Shown here one piece after another: positions 28,486 to 37,181 of a stretch of 61,199 bases of DNA (position 1 is the first letter of the stretch; every line of letters begins with the position of its first letter). The position numbers and the translations under genes were made by a program. Origin of the DNA: Candidatus Rokuibacteriota bacterium. GTDB taxonomy: Bacteria > Bacteroidota > Bacteroidia > Flavobacteriales > Flavobacteriaceae. The stretch spans positions 1-61,199 of the forward strand of contig OMJU01000080.1 of assembly GCA_900299425.1 (NCBI GenBank). The letters run 5' to 3'. The notes under the pieces are model-generated. The model did not search any database and was not told the origin of the DNA. It worked only from the letters and a program-made list of their open reading frames with translations.

Positions 28486-30801
28486 TTACTGAACTTTGTA
28501 TCGAATCCCAGTATACCACATGCGTCCGAAAATAGGTCCATAAACCATACTGCTATCAAAATTGGCGCTAAAGGGCTGATCCCCATTAACAATAGGATCC
28601 TCTTGCCGCAAGTCCCCTAAATTTTCTATCCCAAAATACCAATCAAAAACCGAGCCCCATTGTTTGGTGATTTGTCCATTTATAGTCGTTACTGAGGGCG
28701 TTGCCCCTTGACCGTACAAAGCCGCAGTCTCAGGTAATTCCGGCAATCGTTGGTTACCCAACCAATTTAGTGTTAAATCAAATTTTAATGGATGATCCTT
28801 ACGTCTGCCCTCAAGTGAATAGGCAAGATTAGCAAATACGCGATGGTCTGGAATCAATATGGGACGTTTATCCCCGGAATCAAAGGCCGTACTAAGATCA
28901 TAATACTTATAGGCCATTTGCAAATCAAAAAGACCCCACGGACTGTAGGCCAAATCAAATTGGTAGGACTGTACCCAACTCGGTCTTGAGTTATTGTAAA
29001 ATCTTATTTCCCCTACTTGTTCCCAATCCACAACTACCTGATTGGTAAAATCTGTTCTGTAATAATCCAAGCCTAAGGTCATTGAACGCGCACCCAATGC
29101 AACTTTTTGTTGCAGTGAAACACCGTAATTCCAGGCAATTTCAGGATCTAAACCATAGAAATTTCCCGAAGCTCCATAAGTACTATCCGAGGACCCCGCA
29201 TCCAGGCCTTCAACCATTATCTCACGGCCAGTGGCAAAAATGTTTAAATGCTCTGAAAAAATATTTGGAATACGCTTACCGCGTCCCACAGAACCACGGA
29301 GCGTTGTTTTTGGTAGTATTTGATACTTCAGATGCAATCGCGGGGTAAAAAACAAGCCCAATAAATTATGCTGGTCTAGGCGCATACCTAGAGTCACTCC
29401 GAGCTTATCCGTATCATTATATGCGTACTCAGAAAATAAACCCACACCGCGCTCTGTGCGCTCAAAGCTCTGCAAATTCAATCCAGGAGCATCAAAAGAC
29501 AGGCGCTCCTGGTAACTATCATAAGTGCCATTTAAGCCAAATTTAATTTTATGGCGCGTGTCCCCAATAATTGTGTTATAGAGCAAGGTCAGATAAGCGC
29601 TTTGATGCTCAATGTCATAGGGTCTTAATCCGAAGCTGCTTTTTTGATTATGTGCGCTCCACGCGCCTTGGATCCCTGCAGTCTGCCATGTGATATCTGG
29701 GTTGACATAACCCAGCTTTGCGGACAAATCCGCACGCTGCGTATCGATCAAACTACCCCAAGCATTTTGGGATTCAGGGGCCAAATCCGCACGAAAATCT
29801 CGCTGGCCTGAAACCCGATGATCCCTCAGCACACGCGCATTGATAAAACTGACCCATCCATGCTCTGTGTCTGTATATTGCCAACGATTCAAAATGTTTA
29901 TCTGCTCAGCCAAAGGGGTATCTAGATAACCATCACTGTTGCCATCTACAAGACGTTTTCGTTGATTCCCATGAAGGTAAAGTCCTGTGTCCCATTTATC
30001 ACTGACTGGAGTATTTAAATGAGCATTAAATTCTTGTCGGCCGTTACCCGCCAAAAAAGCGTTAAAGTAAAATGGCAGATCACTTACTGGCTTTTGTAGC
30101 TCCACATTAATTTGACCAGCAATACTCTCATAGCCATTAGTAACGCTTCCGGCGCCTTTGGTGATTTGCATGCTCTCAACCCATGTGCCCGGGACATAAC
30201 TGAGTCCCAAACTCTGAGCTGCACCGCGTACCACAGGAATGTTTTCTGCAGTAATTAAAATATAAGGACTTGTAAGGCCAAGCATTTTGATTTGCTTTGT
30301 ACCCGTAACCGCATCGGAAAAATTAACATCAATGGCAGGATTCGTCTCAAAACTCTCAGAGAGATTACAACAAGCGGCCTTTAGCAACTCATCACTGCTC
30401 ACTCGTATTATTTGCTCTGTACTAAAAGAAGAAATAAACTGTGAACTTCGTCTTGTTTTTACCACCACCTGTTCCAAATCGTTTTCAGGAGTGAGCCCAA
30501 ATGAAATAAAGGACGGGCTCAGGACCTCTAGTGTATCGGTTTTAAATCCAACATAACTCAATACAAGTTGTGTCGGCAATATTGAAACATCCAAAGTAAA
30601 GTTGCCGTTTTCATCGGTAATGGTCCCTGTTTTGCTTTTTAAATGATAAATATTTGCCCCAAATAGCGGCTGATTTTGCCCTGCTGCACCATCGTAAATT
30701 TTACCGGTCAACTGGACTTGCCCGCTCATAACTCCTGTGACAAAAACGGTGCAAAATAGGCCGAAAAATAGGCGTCGTCTATTGAACCAAACAAGCATCA
30801 T
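28486..30801 (-). CDS. TonB-dependent outer membrane receptor, probably for copper
   Basis: A 771-residue receptor: signal peptide (1-26), a carboxypeptidase-like regulatory domain (about 30-110), plug domain (about 115-235) and a 22-strand barrel ending with the aromatic-containing C terminus GIRYKVQ. It imports a ligand with energy from TonB. A CC pair lies in the plug (KAACCNLSES near residue 143), unusual for siderophore receptors and common in metal-linked ones. Its start overlaps the upstream HMA-MauE gene by four bases (ATGA), so the two are coupled. Copper or another soft metal is inferred from these neighbours. Confidence 0.88.
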   Translation of the reverse strand: MMLVWFNRRRLFFGLFCTVFVTGVMSGQVQLTGKIYDGAAGQNQPLFGANIYHLKSKTGTITDENGNFTLDVSILPTQLVLSYVGFKTDTLEVLSPSFISFGLTPENDLEQVVVKTRRSSQFISSFSTEQIIRVSSDELLKAACCNLSESFETNPAIDVNFSDAVTGTKQIKMLGLTSPYILITAENIPVVRGAAQSLGLSYVPGTWVESMQITKGAGSVTNGYESIAGQINVELQKPVSDLPFYFNAFLAGNGRQEFNAHLNTPVSDKWDTGLYLHGNQRKRLVDGNSDGYLDTPLAEQINILNRWQYTDTEHGWVSFINARVLRDHRVSGQRDFRADLAPESQNAWGSLIDTQRADLSAKLGYVNPDITWQTAGIQGAWSAHNQKSSFGLRPYDIEHQSAYLTLLYNTIIGDTRHKIKFGLNGTYDSYQERLSFDAPGLNLQSFERTERGVGLFSEYAYNDTDKLGVTLGMRLDQHNLLGLFFTPRLHLKYQILPKTTLRGSVGRGKRIPNIFSEHLNIFATGREIMVEGLDAGSSDSTYGASGNFYGLDPEIAWNYGVSLQQKVALGARSMTLGLDYYRTDFTNQVVVDWEQVGEIRFYNNSRPSWVQSYQFDLAYSPWGLFDLQMAYKYYDLSTAFDSGDKRPILIPDHRVFANLAYSLEGRRKDHPLKFDLTLNWLGNQRLPELPETAALYGQGATPSVTTINGQITKQWGSVFDWYFGIENLGDLRQEDPIVNGDQPFSANFDSSMVYGPIFGRMWYTGIRYKVQ

Positions 30802-31556
30802 CCGAGCAATAACATTGTGGCCATGATCAGCATCACCAGGTTTTCAATTAATGTTGCCTCAGTCATGGGCAAGTTTAAAACACTGCCCAGGCACGCACAA
30901 ACAATTTTATTGCGCCGGCGCAATTGGTCTATGACTCCTATGGTGGTCACACCTAATATAAATAGGGTGGCATATAGGGCATAATCCACAGCATAACTAG
31001 TCAGGAGCAATAGCCCTAACAGCAATTCCACAAATGGATACACCCAACCGTAGAAATTAATCCGCCCGGCAATTGGATCGTACCCAGAAAAAGCTTGAAC
31101 AAAGCCCTTTAAATCCAGTAATTTAAAAAAACTAAACACAAGAAAAAATCCAGCCATGAAGTCTAACATAAACTCCTGAAAACTCAAGTTATAAACCAAA
31201 GCGTTGAGGCCATTAACCCCCCAGAGAAAAGCAAAAATTAAAAACAATGGCCGCAATTGCTGCCACTTGGACACGGTGCTCTGGCTGATGGACAAGGATC
31301 CTGCTGTGCTGTCGGTTTGATTTTTGGTCGCCTTTTTTTTCTCTGAGTATTGTTCCTGGGTTAGAACTCCATACTTGGCGGGAATTAATTTTATAATCGA
31401 ATTTAGCTCGATGCCGGGAAGCAATGAAAATTCAAATCGACCGGTAGTTAAATCAAGATCAATAATGTGAATTCCTGCCACATCTGCCATAGCTTGGCGA
31501 ACACTGTTCACACAACCCATGCAGGTCAGTCCTTCTAAATATAAAATATGATACAT
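30798..31556 (-). CDS. HMA domain fused to a MauE/DoxX-like membrane domain
   Basis: A 252-residue fusion. Residues 1-65 form a heavy-metal-associated domain with Cys12-x-x-Cys15 (GLTCMGC). A polar linker (70-100) joins it to four membrane helices (about 103-122, 130-147, 170-205, 235-251) of the MauE/DoxX type. A Cys220-x-Cys222 pair (VCACLG) lies before the last helix, where MauE-like proteins carry redox or metal cysteines. It probably moves or reduces a metal at the inner membrane. It is translationally coupled to the TonB-dependent receptor. No signal peptide is seen, so the HMA domain should be cytoplasmic. Confidence 0.85.
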   Translation of the reverse strand: MYHILYLEGLTCMGCVNSVRQAMADVAGIHIIDLDLTTGRFEFSLLPGIELNSIIKLIPAKYGVLTQEQYSEKKKATKNQTDSTAGSLSISQSTVSKWQQLRPLFLIFAFLWGVNGLNALVYNLSFQEFMLDFMAGFFLVFSFFKLLDLKGFVQAFSGYDPIAGRINFYGWVYPFVELLLGLLLLTSYAVDYALYATLFILGVTTIGVIDQLRRRNKIVCACLGSVLNLPMTEATLIENLVMLIMATMLLLG

Positions 31557-31606
31557 AATGGATTATTTTGATAGAATTTAAAATCGTTTGAGCAAACGCT
31601 ATTTTA

Positions 31607-32017
31607 TCAAATTAACCATTGCTGGTAAACTATAAATAATTGTGATTCTCTGGGCGGGGGTTCCTGGGCGGTGTATCCTAATGGCTGAGTCAATGCTTCT
31701 GCCTCAATCAAAAAACTGACTTGGGCAAGAAAGGGCGAAAAGCCTAAAACAAACACATTGGGTGTAAAAACTAATCCTTGGGCAAGTAGATGTTGATCTA
31801 ATGAAAATTTATCAAATTCATTGTGGCAACAACCCGGTTTTTGCTCCATCGCTTCAGAACAGCCACTGCTCATGACCATACCACAATTTAAGTGGGCTAT
31901 TTCCAAACCTATATTTGCCTCAACAGGTCGTCCGAGACAATAATGAGTCGATTGAATCCATCCCAGGTTACTGGTTAGGATTAAAATACTCATAAATATA
32001 GCGGCCAACGACTTCAC
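31607..32017 (-). CDS. HYC_CC_PP family exported protein
   Basis: A 136-residue protein with signal peptide (about 1-22), starting with GTG. It shows the three marks of a Bacteroidota family named after them: HYC (25-27), a Cys-Cys-His group (63-65) and a proline run PPP (120-122), plus Cys45 and Cys53. Six Cys/His in 40 residues suggest binding of a soft metal in the periplasm. Function is not established. It heads the cluster with the HMA-MauE fusion, the receptor and the HMA protein, on the same strand. Confidence 0.82.
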   Translation of the reverse strand: MKSLAAIFMSILILTSNLGWIQSTHYCLGRPVEANIGLEIAHLNCGMVMSSGCSEAMEQKPGCCHNEFDKFSLDQHLLAQGLVFTPNVFVLGFSPFLAQVSFLIEAEALTQPLGYTAQEPPPRESQLFIVYQQWLI

Positions 32018-32096
32018 GATTCTAAATTAACGAAATATGTCTGTAAAATGTTTATTCTCTGTATTTTAAAATATTTTTTAACTCAAATAAAGGACA

Positions 32097-32513
32097 TTAC
32101 TCCCCTTTAGTGAGCTCCTGAGCCTTGTCAATGGCGCCAAGCATTTGATTTTTTAAACGATTAGCTGAGTCTTCATAACGATCTAGTAAAGACTGTTTTG
32201 CTTCATCAATCTGCGTTTTGCCCATGATTTCGTCAGTGGAGAAATCCTCGCTAAAATCCATCATCCATTGCATCATGACCCCGTTTGCCTGTTTTAAGTC
32301 TTCTACGGAGGACCCGAATTCAACAAGGGTGGAATCAGCCATAAACCTTGGCTCTAACTGGCCGATCAATCCACTGATTGTTCCCATCTCTGGCATCACT
32401 TCATCATGAACGGCAAGAATACGCTCCATTTGAGCATATTTTTCTGAGTCTTTTGGGTTTTGTTGACATGAAAGAGCTGCTGACAAAGCAACAAACAACA
32501 ATAAGATACGCAT
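32097..32513 (-). CDS. Uncharacterised small lipoprotein
   Basis: A 138-residue lipoprotein with a short signal peptide and lipobox ALSC (Cys16). The mature part is helical, rich in Met, Glu and Asp (HDEVMPEMGTI near residue 36; MMQWMMDF near 80), and probably forms a helical bundle in the periplasm. No function recognised. The Met and His content and the place between the metal cluster and the XrtF pair leave open a link to either. Confidence 0.75.
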   Translation of the reverse strand: MRILLLFVALSAALSCQQNPKDSEKYAQMERILAVHDEVMPEMGTISGLIGQLEPRFMADSTLVEFGSSVEDLKQANGVMMQWMMDFSEDFSTDEIMGKTQIDEAKQSLLDRYEDSANRLKNQMLGAIDKAQELTKGE

Positions 32514-32533
32514 GATTTGATTTTTAGGTAAAA

Positions 32534-32968
32534 TTAAGGCTTTTTTTGAGAGTTAGTAATGAAGAAACTCGGGATTAACAACAACAACAACAGCAAAGGG
32601 TGAATTAAAAAGCGACGCACATAAAACAAAGCGTGATAGTCCCCAGGAACGTATACATGTAGCAGTAAGATTAGCGTTGGCAATAAAATCCCCAGCAATA
32701 TGGCGTGCAGTATTGCGGAAAACTGAACAATAGTTTTTTTTCTAAAAATTGCATGCAACAATAGGAGTGCTAAAATGGAATTTAAAAAATATCGTCCCAT
32801 AAGGCTCAGTACCCATTTAGCTGTATTGATTTCAGGTAGGTCCTCAAGCTTATATGCTCCATTAAAAAAAGGCTTCAATGGGTCATAAAATAAATCTGTT
32901 TCAAAATGGCGCACGGCAAACAGGCCCATTACACTTAAAGCCATTATTGTGATGCGCCCTCTACTCAT
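32534..32968 (-). CDS. Exosortase F system-associated membrane protein
   Basis: A 144-residue inner membrane protein with four helices (about 8-25, 52-70, 80-105, 120-138). It matches the small protein that accompanies XrtF in flavobacteria by its size, topology, the FETDLFYDPL segment near residue 23 and its position directly after xrtF, overlapping it by eight bases. It probably assists XrtF; its mechanism is unknown. Confidence 0.82.
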   Translation of the reverse strand: MSRGRITIMALSVMGLFAVRHFETDLFYDPLKPFFNGAYKLEDLPEINTAKWVLSLMGRYFLNSILALLLLHAIFRKKTIVQFSAILHAILLGILLPTLILLLHVYVPGDYHALFYVRRFLIHPLLLLLLLIPSFFITNSQKKP

Positions 32969-33512
32969 CTTTGTTTAATTTCAATTTATAACGCCACATC
33001 CATAAAATCCATAACAGCAAAATCGTGCCGTAGATGATTCCAGGGAAGACTAAGTCATGCAGCACTTCCGACCAATTTGGCCATAAATAAATACCGATAC
33101 TGATCAGTGCGATACGCAGAATATTAATGCCATAAAGCAGGATACTCCCTAAAAAAACATAATTAAGAGTGTACTTTATACCCTGTGGTATGGCCAATAT
33201 GAATGCCGCAAATAAAATCATCACGCTTACGGCATTACACCCCTCAACGAGCTGGGCCACAGGTACGCCCATGACCCAAATTACAGTATCACCTGTGCCA
33301 TTCCATGGAGCTACATCAGCATCAAAGCCAAAAAACTCCAAAAGAATGAGCAGTTGCTGGCCCACAAAATTTGTAATGGGATCTACAATCATTCCTTGAG
33401 CGGCCCAATAATCCAGCAGATAAAAGTAAAGTCCGCTCAATACTCCGTACGTCCCGAAAAACAGAAGCAGGAACTGCCAAACCGGCCGATAAATCTTCCA
33501 TAAATTCATCAT
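32961..33512 (-). CDS. xrtF: Exosortase family protein XrtF
   Basis: A 183-residue membrane transpeptidase of the exosortase/archaeosortase family with five to six helices. The catalytic set is complete: Cys92 in LVEGCNAVSV, Arg133 in INILRIA and His152 in VLHDLVFP. Exosortases cut C-terminal sorting tails and pass the protein to a cell-surface anchor. No PEP-CTERM-like target gene is seen in the window. It is the first gene of a coupled pair and is divergent from the GAF gene. Confidence 0.92.
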   Translation of the reverse strand: MMNLWKIYRPVWQFLLLFFGTYGVLSGLYFYLLDYWAAQGMIVDPITNFVGQQLLILLEFFGFDADVAPWNGTGDTVIWVMGVPVAQLVEGCNAVSVMILFAAFILAIPQGIKYTLNYVFLGSILLYGINILRIALISIGIYLWPNWSEVLHDLVFPGIIYGTILLLWILWMWRYKLKLNKDE

Positions 33513-33600
33513 GAGTTCAAAGTTAATTTTTTATCTCTTAGTATTCCCGATCAATCCATAGCATTAACGCAATATTTAAATACCTTTACATAAAAATTCA

Positions 33601-34086
33601 ATGATGAATACCCTTAGGGAAAAGGTGACTCAAATCCTTGAAAATGAAACTGAACTCTTCAGTAAAAGACTTCAAAATTTATGCGATTTATTGCGCAACA
33701 GCTTAGACCGCTATACTTGGGTGGGTTTTTATTTTGCCAATGCTGAAAACAAAACCCTACACCTTGGACCTTTCAGTGGGACACCCACCGATCACACCTG
33801 CATCCCTTTTGGCAAAGGAATATGTGGACAAGTAGCAGTCTCTGATGATTATTTTTTAGTGCCTGATGTCACAGCGCAAGACAATTATATTGCCTGTAGT
33901 TTGAGTGTGAAATCTGAATTAGTCGTTCCCTTGTTTGTCAATGGAATGAATATTGGCCAAATAGATATTGACTCCGAAAAAATCGATGCCTTCAATGAGC
34001 AAGATGTCGATTTTTTAACATGGGTCAATGCCCAAATTGCTCAGTCTTGGCCCGTAGATTATATTCCAAAAGAGATAAATGGCTAA
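33601..34086 (+). CDS. GAF-domain protein, probable free methionine-(R)-sulfoxide reductase
   Basis: A 161-residue single GAF domain. Three cysteines fall where the catalytic and resolving cysteines of fRMsr enzymes lie: Cys67 (HTCIPFG), Cys75 (GICGQVA) and Cys99 (YIACSLS), followed by the typical SELVVPL and GQIDIDS segments. Such enzymes reduce free methionine-R-sulfoxide with thioredoxin in the cytoplasm. The motif pattern is seen; the activity is inferred. Its end overlaps the start of the GH13 gene by eight bases. Confidence 0.85.
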   Translation: MMNTLREKVTQILENETELFSKRLQNLCDLLRNSLDRYTWVGFYFANAENKTLHLGPFSGTPTDHTCIPFGKGICGQVAVSDDYFLVPDVTAQDNYIACSLSVKSELVVPLFVNGMNIGQIDIDSEKIDAFNEQDVDFLTWVNAQIAQSWPVDYIPKEING

Positions 34087-35788
34087 AGCACTCAATAAAA
34101 ATCAAATTCAACATGGGATTATCCTCAATGCCTATCCCGACAGTTTAGGCGGGCATATGGCCTATTTAATCGATCTTTTGTCCGGAGATCATTTCAAAGA
34201 CGTATTTCAAAGTATCTATCTACTCCCCACGCTGTTTAACTCGGACCTGGATCGTGGTTTTTCCATTATTGATTATAATTTGAATGACGCCTTAGTGCAA
34301 AAAGAGGATTTAGATAAGTTAAAATCTAAAGGAATCGGACTGAAACTCGATATTGTACTGAATCACCTCTCGGTAGGTGCCCAAGAATTCAAAAATCTGA
34401 TGATGCACGGTGATGCATCACCCTATGTTGACTTCTTTATAGACTGGAATCGCTTTTGGCAAGGAAAAGGAACACTCAACGAGCACGGGGTGATTGTGCC
34501 TGATCAAGAGTTCAAAGAAAAACTTTTTACACGCAAACCGGGTTTACCCATACTCCAAGTTCCATTTCCAGATCACAGTTTTCGGCCGTATTGGAACACC
34601 TTTTATCAAAAAGTAAAACTCCGTGAAACTTTTATCTCTGCCGCCTGTCAACAATTAAACTCAGAAAAAGCAGAGATAGAGGTACTTTATAATTCCATAG
34701 AGCAAGCGCTTATCAACGGCCATAACCCAACTAAAGCCATAGAGTCTCTTGGCTTTAGTACTGCAGATGTGGTGCCAATTATTAGAGAGCATCTTTTACT
34801 ATTGGGTCAAATGGACCTCAACGCTCAGCGTCCTGAAGTTTGGAGCTATTACCTAAATACTTTTAAAAAACTGAGTGATTACGGGGGACAGATCATACGT
34901 CTAGATGCATTCGCCTATTTACACAAAGCAGTTGGGGAGCCTAACTTTTTTAATCTGCCCGAGACTTGGGATTACTTGAATCGACTAAAAGAAATGGCTC
35001 AGGAATTCTCGCTTGTACTATTGCCTGAAATTCACACTCAATACGGCAAACATCTACACGATCAGGTCAGCGCAGAGGGTTTCCCTATTTACGATTTCTT
35101 CCTCCCAGGTTTAATCATCCACACCATTGAAAACAAGGACAAGCATGCACTGTTGGGTTGGGCTCAAGAAATTCAAGAAAAAGGATTTAAGCTGATCAAT
35201 ATGCTGGGCTGTCACGACGGTATTCCCCTTTTGGATTTAGACGGAGATCCGGATCAAAAAAACGCAGGACAAGGCCTGCTCAACACCACTCAAATAGAGG
35301 ACTTGATCGAAAAAATTGTTGGCAGAGGAGGTCGCGTTAAAAACCTTTTTGGCCCAGATGGGGAAAAAATAGCCTATTACCAAGTCAATGCAACCTATTT
35401 CAGTGCCCTAGGGGAGGATGCTGACAAAATGTTAATGGCCAGAGCGCTTCAGTTATTTATGCCTGGCACACCTCAAATTTGGTATTTGGATTTATTTGGT
35501 GGCACTAATGATTATAAAGCAGCCGACGCAGAAAAGGGCAATCATAAAGAAATAAACCGCACTAATTTGACCCATGATCAAATTCAATCTAGCCTCAATA
35601 ATTCACTAGTTAAACAACAACTAGAGCTCTTAAAGTTTCGGGCCCTGCATCCTGCCTTTAATGGCACGTTGACTATAGGCGACTGTGTTGAACATCACCT
35701 TATAGACATATGCTGGAGGTACCAGGACCAATGGGCACAACTTCAAGTCAATCTGCAGGAAAAAAGCATCAATCTCATGCATTCGTAG
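34079..35788 (+). CDS. GH13_18-type glycoside phosphorylase (sucrose-phosphorylase-like)
   Basis: A 569-residue alpha-amylase-superfamily enzyme without signal peptide. The GH13 regions are intact: DIVLNH (Asp91-His96), RLDAF (nucleophile Asp276), LLPEIH (acid/base Glu317) and CHD (His379-Asp380). The order of segments (GEPNFFNLPETW, IYDFFLPGLIIH) follows sucrose phosphorylases of subfamily GH13_18 closely. Residues about 178-240 form an extra helical insertion not found in the classic enzymes, which explains the length of 569 against about 490-500. The donor sugar (sucrose or a glucosyl-glycerate type) cannot be decided. No transporter gene is near. It ends with TAG. Confidence 0.85.
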   Translation: MAKALNKNQIQHGIILNAYPDSLGGHMAYLIDLLSGDHFKDVFQSIYLLPTLFNSDLDRGFSIIDYNLNDALVQKEDLDKLKSKGIGLKLDIVLNHLSVGAQEFKNLMMHGDASPYVDFFIDWNRFWQGKGTLNEHGVIVPDQEFKEKLFTRKPGLPILQVPFPDHSFRPYWNTFYQKVKLRETFISAACQQLNSEKAEIEVLYNSIEQALINGHNPTKAIESLGFSTADVVPIIREHLLLLGQMDLNAQRPEVWSYYLNTFKKLSDYGGQIIRLDAFAYLHKAVGEPNFFNLPETWDYLNRLKEMAQEFSLVLLPEIHTQYGKHLHDQVSAEGFPIYDFFLPGLIIHTIENKDKHALLGWAQEIQEKGFKLINMLGCHDGIPLLDLDGDPDQKNAGQGLLNTTQIEDLIEKIVGRGGRVKNLFGPDGEKIAYYQVNATYFSALGEDADKMLMARALQLFMPGTPQIWYLDLFGGTNDYKAADAEKGNHKEINRTNLTHDQIQSSLNNSLVKQQLELLKFRALHPAFNGTLTIGDCVEHHLIDICWRYQDQWAQLQVNLQEKSINLMHS

Positions 35789-35812
35789 ACATCATGGCCT
35801 TCTGAAAGTAAG

Positions 35813-37066
35813 CTACATGCCCGTACGGATGGCTTCTACAGGGTCGAGCTTAGAGGCTTTCAAAGCCGGTAAAATCCCAGAAATTAAGCCAATTATTGCA
35901 GCGACCACTGTCCCTATGAACATATTGAATGGGGAAAGGATGAACTCGAAATCACCCGTAAATTGGGAGGCAATAATTGAGGCAAAAAACACCAATATCA
36001 GACCAAAAATACCCCCGATAATGGCCAAAATCATGGCCTCAAATAAAAACTGATACAATATAAAGCGGCGCTTGGCACCCAACGATTTTTGAATACCGAT
36101 CAAATTTGTGCGCTCTTTTACACTGACAAACATAATGTTTGCAATCCCGAAGCCGCCCACTAAAAGAGAAAATGCGCTGATGATGATCCCAATTAAGTTC
36201 ATGGTCCCTGTTATGTCATCGATGGCGTCGGCAAAACCTTGTAGCTGATTGACAAAAAAATCATCCTCCTGTTCTGGTCGAAGTCCGCGTTTGAGGCGCA
36301 TTTTAAGTTTTAAATCAGCAATAAATGCTTCGTTATCTGTTCCTGAAAGAGGCTTCATGATGATAAATGGAAATAAATTGCGATTGTTCGCGCCAAAAAT
36401 ATTGCGAATCACATTTACAGGAACAAAGACAAAAGTGTCTTTCGAATCATTAAAAATAGACCCCTCTTTTTTGAGGACGCCGATGACCGTAAATTTCTTT
36501 CCGTAAAGGCGAACCTTCTTGCCCACGGCTTGCTCTGCCTGAGCAAACAAAGAAGTCGCAATCTCATGCCCAATGACAACCACTTGAGCCCCATTATTTG
36601 ATTCTAATTCATTGTAAAAGCGACCGTGGTCTAATTGAAGTGATTCTATATCATAGTATTCATGAGAAAATGCGCCAATATTGGCGTTTTCTATGGAGCG
36701 CTCTTCAAACTTTATGGTTTCATTACGGACATTGAGATTAAAAGCAACCGCTTGCGCTTGATTTAAATTTTTCTTGAGGTATTGATACTCTTCATAGGAA
36801 GCTACTGGAAATTGTTCCCACTTCCATCTCGGTACTTCAGTCGGCCCAAAAGAAAAATTGCCTAAATAAATCGTACTGTTGTCCAGTCCCTTGAGACTGT
36901 CCTGAATTTCTGATTTCAAGGAGTCCACCGCAGCGAGCACTGCAATAATTGAAAAAATTCCAATGGTCACTCCAAGAAGCGACAAAAAAGTTCTTAACTT
37001 ATTGTTTATCAATGCGTTAATTGCAAAATTAATGCCTTCTCTTAAAACGCGTAAATAAACAATCAT
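35813..37066 (-). CDS. MacB/FtsX-type ABC transporter permease
   Basis: A 417-residue permease: first helix (about 20-45), a periplasmic MacB-core domain (45-275) and three helices (about 285-310, 335-365, 380-400), ending with the usual LDPVEAIRTGM. Such proteins work by mechanotransmission with a separate ATPase, which is not encoded here. It stands alone, convergent to the GH13 gene (24-base gap) and divergent from purH. Substrate unknown. Confidence 0.88.
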   Translation of the reverse strand: MIVYLRVLREGINFAINALINNKLRTFLSLLGVTIGIFSIIAVLAAVDSLKSEIQDSLKGLDNSTIYLGNFSFGPTEVPRWKWEQFPVASYEEYQYLKKNLNQAQAVAFNLNVRNETIKFEERSIENANIGAFSHEYYDIESLQLDHGRFYNELESNNGAQVVVIGHEIATSLFAQAEQAVGKKVRLYGKKFTVIGVLKKEGSIFNDSKDTFVFVPVNVIRNIFGANNRNLFPFIIMKPLSGTDNEAFIADLKLKMRLKRGLRPEQEDDFFVNQLQGFADAIDDITGTMNLIGIIISAFSLLVGGFGIANIMFVSVKERTNLIGIQKSLGAKRRFILYQFLFEAMILAIIGGIFGLILVFFASIIASQFTGDFEFILSPFNMFIGTVVAAIIGLISGILPALKASKLDPVEAIRTGM

Positions 37067-37148
37067 TCTTGATTAGGGCTTTGATTTTAAAGCCTAAAGG
37101 TAGTGCTTTTTAAAGGAAAAATAGCCCGGTTTTTAGCGCATATTTCCT

Positions 37149-37156
37149 TATTTTTG
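37149..37156 (+). promoter_or_regulatory. Candidate -7 element of purH
   Basis: TATTTTTG matches TAnnTTTG, 25 bases before the purH ATG. No TTG at the ideal upstream distance, so support is weak. No purine riboswitch fold was recognised in the 115-base leader. Confidence 0.3.
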
Positions 37157-37181
37157 TGCCTTCAATTCACAAGAAAATCCC

